Shown piece by piece: positions 59,353 through 64,000 of a stretch of DNA of 64,000 nt. The stretch spans positions 3,452,172-3,516,171 of the forward strand of contig NC_056033.1 of assembly GCF_004379255.2 (NCBI RefSeq), written 5' to 3'. Source of the stretch: Salvia splendens (taxonomy: Eukaryota > Streptophyta > Magnoliopsida > Lamiales > Lamiaceae). Under the pieces are notes generated by a model that worked only from the letters and a program-made list of their open reading frames with translations, searched no databases and had not been told where the DNA came from. The position numbers and the translations under genes were made by a program. The first letter of the stretch is position 1. Every line of letters begins with the position of its first letter.

Positions 59353-60506
59353 TAAAAGTATGAATTGAATATGATTATACCAATGATTTCTAACGTTTTT
59401 TATTTATATCATAAATTAATATTTGTTTAATTACTATTTATTAGCTAGATAAATGTTCATTCATTTTTGTGATGTATAGTTGCAATTGAAAGGTTTTAGA
59501 AATTGTTGGTGATCTTTGTCTATAAATACATGTTCTATCATTGTGGAGACACTAAATGAGGCGGAGTAGGTGTCATGTGAGGGAGTGAAAGACGAAGAGC
59601 CAAAGATGTGAGTCGGAGGTAGTGGAGAGAGAGTTGTGCAAAAGATGGTAAAAGGCAAATAGCACTTTTAAATCCTATTTTGAAGATCATTCTATTTTAG
59701 TGATATTAGTTCATATCCTAGTATTTTCTTCATGTTAATTTATTTTATTTTTCTGTGTAGGCTACAATATTTTGTTTTTTACAAATAAAGAAATCACATA
59801 AGTTGTTGACTATCTATAATATTTTGAAGCTACAGCTTTACAAATTCGTCGTCAACTTCTTCACTTCCATAATTTTCATGAAAGAAAAACCCATAAAGTC
59901 AACGAAATGGCGAAAAAGAAAGCAAAGAATACAAAACCGTAAAATATCACATTTGTATTTGCACATATGCATATAACATAAATCATCAATTTAGAGATTA
60001 AGGAGAAAAATAAGGCGGAAGAAGAGTCAGCAGTAGATGTGGTTTGTGTTTTACTATATCTCTTTTCTCTATTTTGCTATTTTTATTATTGTATGGTTAT
60101 GATTGTTTCTTGACTTACTAACTTTTGTTTTATTGTTCTAATGTTTATACATGTGCGTTTTTTTATTTGTTTTGTTCATTATTTTATCTTTTTATGACGA
60201 TATCATTGTCCTCATTATATTTTTTGGCTATATATTAAATATTTATATCAATTGAATAATTGGTAGTATTTTAATATTAAAGTGTGTGTGTTAATGATGG
60301 TAATTTTCTTTGTTGTAAAGACCAAGATAAGTATTGTAATTAATAAATATTTTCATGTTGATTTAATTTAAAACTTATTTAATTTTAGATTTATAATTAT
60401 CTAACATATTGTGACTATTTTTTTTAATATTACGTAATCATGTTATTTTTTATTTTATTTAAATTAATCATGTTGTCTAATTACTAAAACAAATTTTATC
60501 TTGTGT

Positions 60507-60533
60507 CGCGCATAGTGCGTGGGCTAACACTAG
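60507..60533 (+). mobile_element. Helitron-like 3' terminus (plus strand)
   Basis: A six-base-pair hairpin (CGCGCA-TAG-TGCGTG, one wobble) is followed after eight bases by CTAG and then T. This is the canonical Helitron 3' end. The wording parallels the minus-strand terminus at 16871-16900. A 5' TC end was not located, so the body is undefined. Confidence 0.5.
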
Positions 60534-60539
60534 TGAAAC

Positions 60540-61583
60540 AATAAAAACCGACTTTAATTGTGTATAAAAATATTATACTACAGTACGATCTTAATTATGG
60601 ATTAGTCAATTTCATTACAGAGAAGTTTCAATTTTAATTTTAGACAATTCAGTTTAATGCAGAGTGTACATGTTAAAGTCAGGAATTGCCAAGAACCAGA
60701 AGCACAAAATGTAAGTATGACCACTGTTTAATGAGTTAATTATATTAATTGGAAATTAATATGCAATGTATATATATTATCTCTCACAAAAATATTTAAA
60801 AATGCAGTCGTTGAATTAAAACTTGAAGTCAACTGCGACATTAGCGATATAAAAAACAATTATCTAATTAACATTCAAATGATTTCATCAGCAGATGCAC
60901 TAATTATATAAAGTTGGACTAGTTAAATGTTTGGATAGTTTAGAATTTTGATTGCTAATGAGACGATTTTTTTGCTTATAACTACTTAATCCAAAGATCT
61001 CTTTAAATCATAATCAATGGAGTTGTTTTAAGTAATAAGTATTTGCAACATATACCACATTATTTATAATATAATACTCCACCGTCCATTTTATGTAACC
61101 CATTGAAAATGGTAAGATTAAGTAAATAAATCATTAATTAGCGGACTCAAGCCTCTTCCCAGCTAAGTAATTTTTTTTGCTATTCATATAATACCATCGA
61201 ATTTTCAATATATTACGTAAATTGTTGTAAAAACTCATATCATCATTACAAATCATAAGAAAATGATTATATCAATATACTAAAAATTAAGAATATACTC
61301 CAATACTAAATCTAATTTATTAGTCGGCGCAAGCATATATGCTTGCAATGGAGTGAATTGGTTGTTGAACGAACCTAACCAAAATGTAATGTACTATCTA
61401 TCTCACTTGAATTAGTAAACGATTTGTATGAAATTCTTAGTGACAACTTTTTTTTTATTTATAGATAAAAATGGAATGTTTAACTAAGTAGTAAGTAGAT
61501 TGAGAAAATCTCTATACATGGTCACTTCTATTATTGGACAATAGCAAATATTCATAGTTGATAGTATAGTATTTTATTATATA
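60540..61583. other. Intergenic sequence
   Basis: AT-rich, with no gene. A worn Stowaway-type left end is possible at about 61077 (CTCCACCGTCCATTTTATG). Confidence 0.5.
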
Positions 61584-62570
61584 CAGGGGCGGACGCACAT
61601 GGTGAGAGGGTAGGGCTTAAGCCCTTATCCAATTTTCATTTTTTGTAATTTTCTACTTCTAAATTTTTCAAAATTTTGGAAATTGATATTAAACCCTTAC
61701 CAAATAATGCTACTGAAGAACAAATTCTCTTGGAACGAATGATTGTAAGGGGCTGAAAATTTAAAGAAGGAAAAAGTGAAAAATTGCAGAGAAAATGTAT
61801 AACAATAGCGCTGCTGAATGTGAGGAAGAAGATGAGTGACTTAAAATTAAATTAACTAATATAAAAAAAGTTAAATTGACCCACATTAATAACTTTGACA
61901 TGTATTTTACTTTTTGAAAAGAGACTTCAAACTTATAAAGTGCTATCAATTTCGTTCTTTTTTCAATTAAATTTGTCTTCTTAGTAAAATTTAAGTACTC
62001 TACTTGTATATTGCAATTTTAAAAAAAGCAAATGGTTTAGAGCAGCGGCATACAAAACGGGGAAAAGGAGGGTTTTAGCCTTTTGAGGCATTAGAGAATT
62101 AAATTTCAAATTCTACACTGGGGTAAAGAATTTATTAAACTTGTAAATTTTGTATTCCATCTCTTATTTGTAAAATTTTGAGAGAATAGTTGCAAGCTTG
62201 TAAAACAATTATAACAATGGTTATTTTGAAGTTGAGTTTTATTTTTTTTAGTTAATGATATAGTCTTTTTGTTATTTTTATTAGATATATTTTGGACTAG
62301 TTTGTAAATATATATGCATTTTTTTATACATTAGTTGTTAGGATTGCGATTGACAATTTTTTTCTCCTGCTCTTTTACTTTATTATTTATAGGTTCCACT
62401 ATCTATGACACATTTTCAACTATTTTTTCTCTCTGTCTCTTACTTCTTACTTTATTAATCACGCGCTAAAACCCTTGTCAATCATAAATGACTTATTTAT
62501 ATGGGACGTAGGGAGTATATATATAGTGGAGCTCAGCCCCTACAACTAATTTTTTCTTCGTCCGGCCCTG
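61584..62570. mobile_element. Non-autonomous hAT element, 987 bp
   Basis: The ends are CAGGGGCGGACGCA and, inverted, CAGGGCCGGACGAA. The flanks ATTATATA (61576-61583) and ATTGTATA (62571-62578) are an 8-bp duplication with one change. Inside, 62395-62515 looks like a decayed Stowaway (CCACTATCTATGACACATT...GGGACGTAGGGAGTA, ends compared). No transposase is encoded. It belongs to the same family as the fragment at 20680. Confidence 0.78.
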
Positions 62571-62578
62571 ATTGTATA

Positions 62579-62990
62579 GCTATTTTTCTAAAAAGCTCTT
62601 TTTGAAACAAATAAATTTCCCCCCTCTTTATAAGTATGTAATAATGTAAAAATTTATAGTATTTCGTTTTAGCATCACAGATGAATTTAAAATTTGGGAT
62701 AGTTATAAGTTCATTAATTAAGGAAAATGGAAAAATTGATCCTTTTTTTCTTATCACTTTTGAGTATTTTGTCGAATACATAAGAGGATAATATATTGAG
62801 ATTTGGTTTGCATTTAAGCGCCACTCTTTTTGCTATTATTTGACGATTTATATGTTAAGTTACGTTTTTGCCGTGCCAAAAATTTAAATTATAGTATAGC
62901 ATAAAAATAAATCAAGAAATCATAATAAATCTCAGAAACCCTAACCAAAAATCATATACCATCAGTTCATAAAAAGAAACAGAATTCATC
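62579..62990. other. Upstream region of the TPR gene
   Basis: AT-rich sequence without a gene; the TPR gene's promoter should lie here. AAACCCTAACC at about 62936 resembles a telo-box, common in plant promoters of growth-related genes. Confidence 0.4.
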
Positions 62991-63018
62991 GGTATTGAAT
63001 CGTGAAGGTAGACGAAAA

Positions 63019-64000
63019 ATGGGAGAATCTGGAGGAAATACTGCAGCAGAGATTTCCCTGAAAGATCAAGGCAATGAGTTCTTCAAAGCAGGGAACTATC
63101 TCAAAGCGGCAGCCCTCTACACTCAGGCTATCAAGAAGGATCCATCTAATCCCACTCTTTACAGGTTTTTATTGCAAAAATCCATTCTTTTCGGTGTTTG
63201 TAGAGTGAGTGAGTGACTTAAGCGATTTGTTTTGCTTTCGAGGTTTATTACTCAAGTGTTAATTTGACAAGATATGCCGCAGCACTTCACGTTTTATTTT
63301 TGTTATCATTTTTCACGTGCTTTGTAAGTTTAGCTAGTTGGTGGTTCTTCAAACGTGCATTGTTAGTATTGAAAGTATAGTGCCTTTTAAGCTATTGAGA
63401 TTTAGTTGTATTTTGAATTTCTTCATGATTATATATGTAGTGAGTTCCTTTTGTTTCTCTGCTGTTATTATCCACATGAAATGATGTGGTACATTCATTT
63501 ATTCTGTTGGAGCTTCTGTTACCACAAAGCTTCTGACTTGAATGTAGCTCGGTTCTAGTGAGTTTGCTTCAAACAATGTAGCTGAGTTCAAATGGATTTA
63601 ATTAATTCCGATAAGTTTTTGTACATGGATGATTGGCATCTTGTCTTTTCTTTAGGGGGGGGGGTGTGTGAAAATGTGAAAGCACATCGTAAATCCTACT
63701 GAAAGATGAACCAGACACCATCCCCAAAAAGTAAATAATGATACTTTTCCAATGAAGCATAAAGAAAAAGACGATTTCCACACTCTCTGAGACAATATAG
63801 GTAGCTCTTGGAAGATTAAGGATTTAGATTTGTTCTCTCGTAACCTGCCATCTTTATCCATTTTCCGTTGTTGTTCTTAGCTGTAGAATTTAGTTGATAC
63901 CGATGCTTATTTGGTTCTTGCGGAGGATACTATGTTATGTATTTTCTTGTGATCTCAACTGTTTTCAACCACTTTCACTGTGTTTCTTACCAGCAATCGT
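63019..64000 (+). CDS. TPR co-chaperone-type protein, N-terminal part (cut by window edge)
   Basis: Exon 1 runs from the ATG at 63019 to 63164. Exon 2 starts at 63994 after the acceptor CTTACCAG and continues past the edge. The phase joins as AG|C AAT CGT, giving the TPR signature YSNR. The visible ~50 residues (MGESGGNTAAEISLKDQGNE, then FFKAGNYLKAAALYTQAI, then KKDPSNPTLY) are the first TPR helix pair of the Hsp70/Hsp90-binding type. From the family, the closest plant protein is probably TPR3-like. Such proteins bind the C-terminal EEVD of Hsp90 or Hsp70. The ATG follows AAAA and is in phase with the domain; the frame upstream has no other ATG. The rest of the gene is outside the window, so the full domain plan is unknown. 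Confidence 0.8.

Noticed and set aside
62995..63018. Upstream extension of the TPR protein by eight codons
   Set aside because: The extended frame starts with a non-ATG codon; the ATG at 63019 gives the expected N-terminus.

Overview
This window is nuclear DNA of a flowering plant. The evidence is genes split by many short GT-AG introns, plant-only families (RDM1, XRI1, NET1-type actin-binding protein, CXC/TSO1-type protein, LRR-extensin-like protein), an AT-rich background, and dense plant transposon remnants. The gene set fits a eudicot. I would guess the Lamiales, but the sequence alone does not prove that.

Layout. 1-5250: AT-rich, no supported gene; one 200-bp foldback and a 63-bp tandem duplication. 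5250-8650 (+): RDM1, with a 2.66-kb leader intron that carries a PIF/Harbinger derivative and a solo-LTR-like piece. 8876-11460 (-): Raf-like protein kinase of the ATMRK1 type, six coding exons, tail to tail with RDM1. 13355-16500 (-): XRI1, nine coding exons, with a threefold repeat in intron 1. 16.7-34.4 kb: gene desert made of transposon debris. It holds a Helitron-like 3' end, a GC-rich orphan island, a near-palindromic 858-bp MULE, a gene-free tandem duplication (24.8-29.3 kb) whose second copy holds a 776-bp hAT element, and a crippled Copia retrotransposon (30028-32617). 34744-38846 (+): TSO1/TCX-like CXC protein, ten coding exons. 39-45.3 kb: intergenic with MITEs. 45354-47406: PIF/Harbinger element with an intact 442-residue transposase. 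48929-54556 (+): NETWORKED 1-type actin-binding coiled-coil protein, 1761 residues. 55272-56432 (-): single-exon secreted LRR protein with a proline-rich tail. 56.5-63 kb: intergenic with a Stowaway MITE, an 85-bp tandem repeat, a Helitron-like 3' end and a hAT element. 63019-64000 (+): first exon and the start of exon 2 of a TPR protein that runs off the right edge.

The host genes do not form a pathway. RDM1 (RNA-directed DNA methylation), XRI1 (DNA damage and meiosis) and the CXC protein (chromatin and cell cycle) act in the nucleus. The kinase is cytosolic signalling, NET1 acts at the actin-membrane interface, and the LRR protein acts in the cell wall. All exon models were built by eye from splice sites, reading phase and family similarity. 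The joins are in phase throughout, but transcript ends are estimates. No complete undescribed system was found. The most unusual items are the Harbinger element with a one-sided cluster of short GC-rich repeats, the 858-bp hairpin MULE, the tRNA-like block inside a hAT element, and the transposon-laden leader intron of a gene whose product silences transposons.
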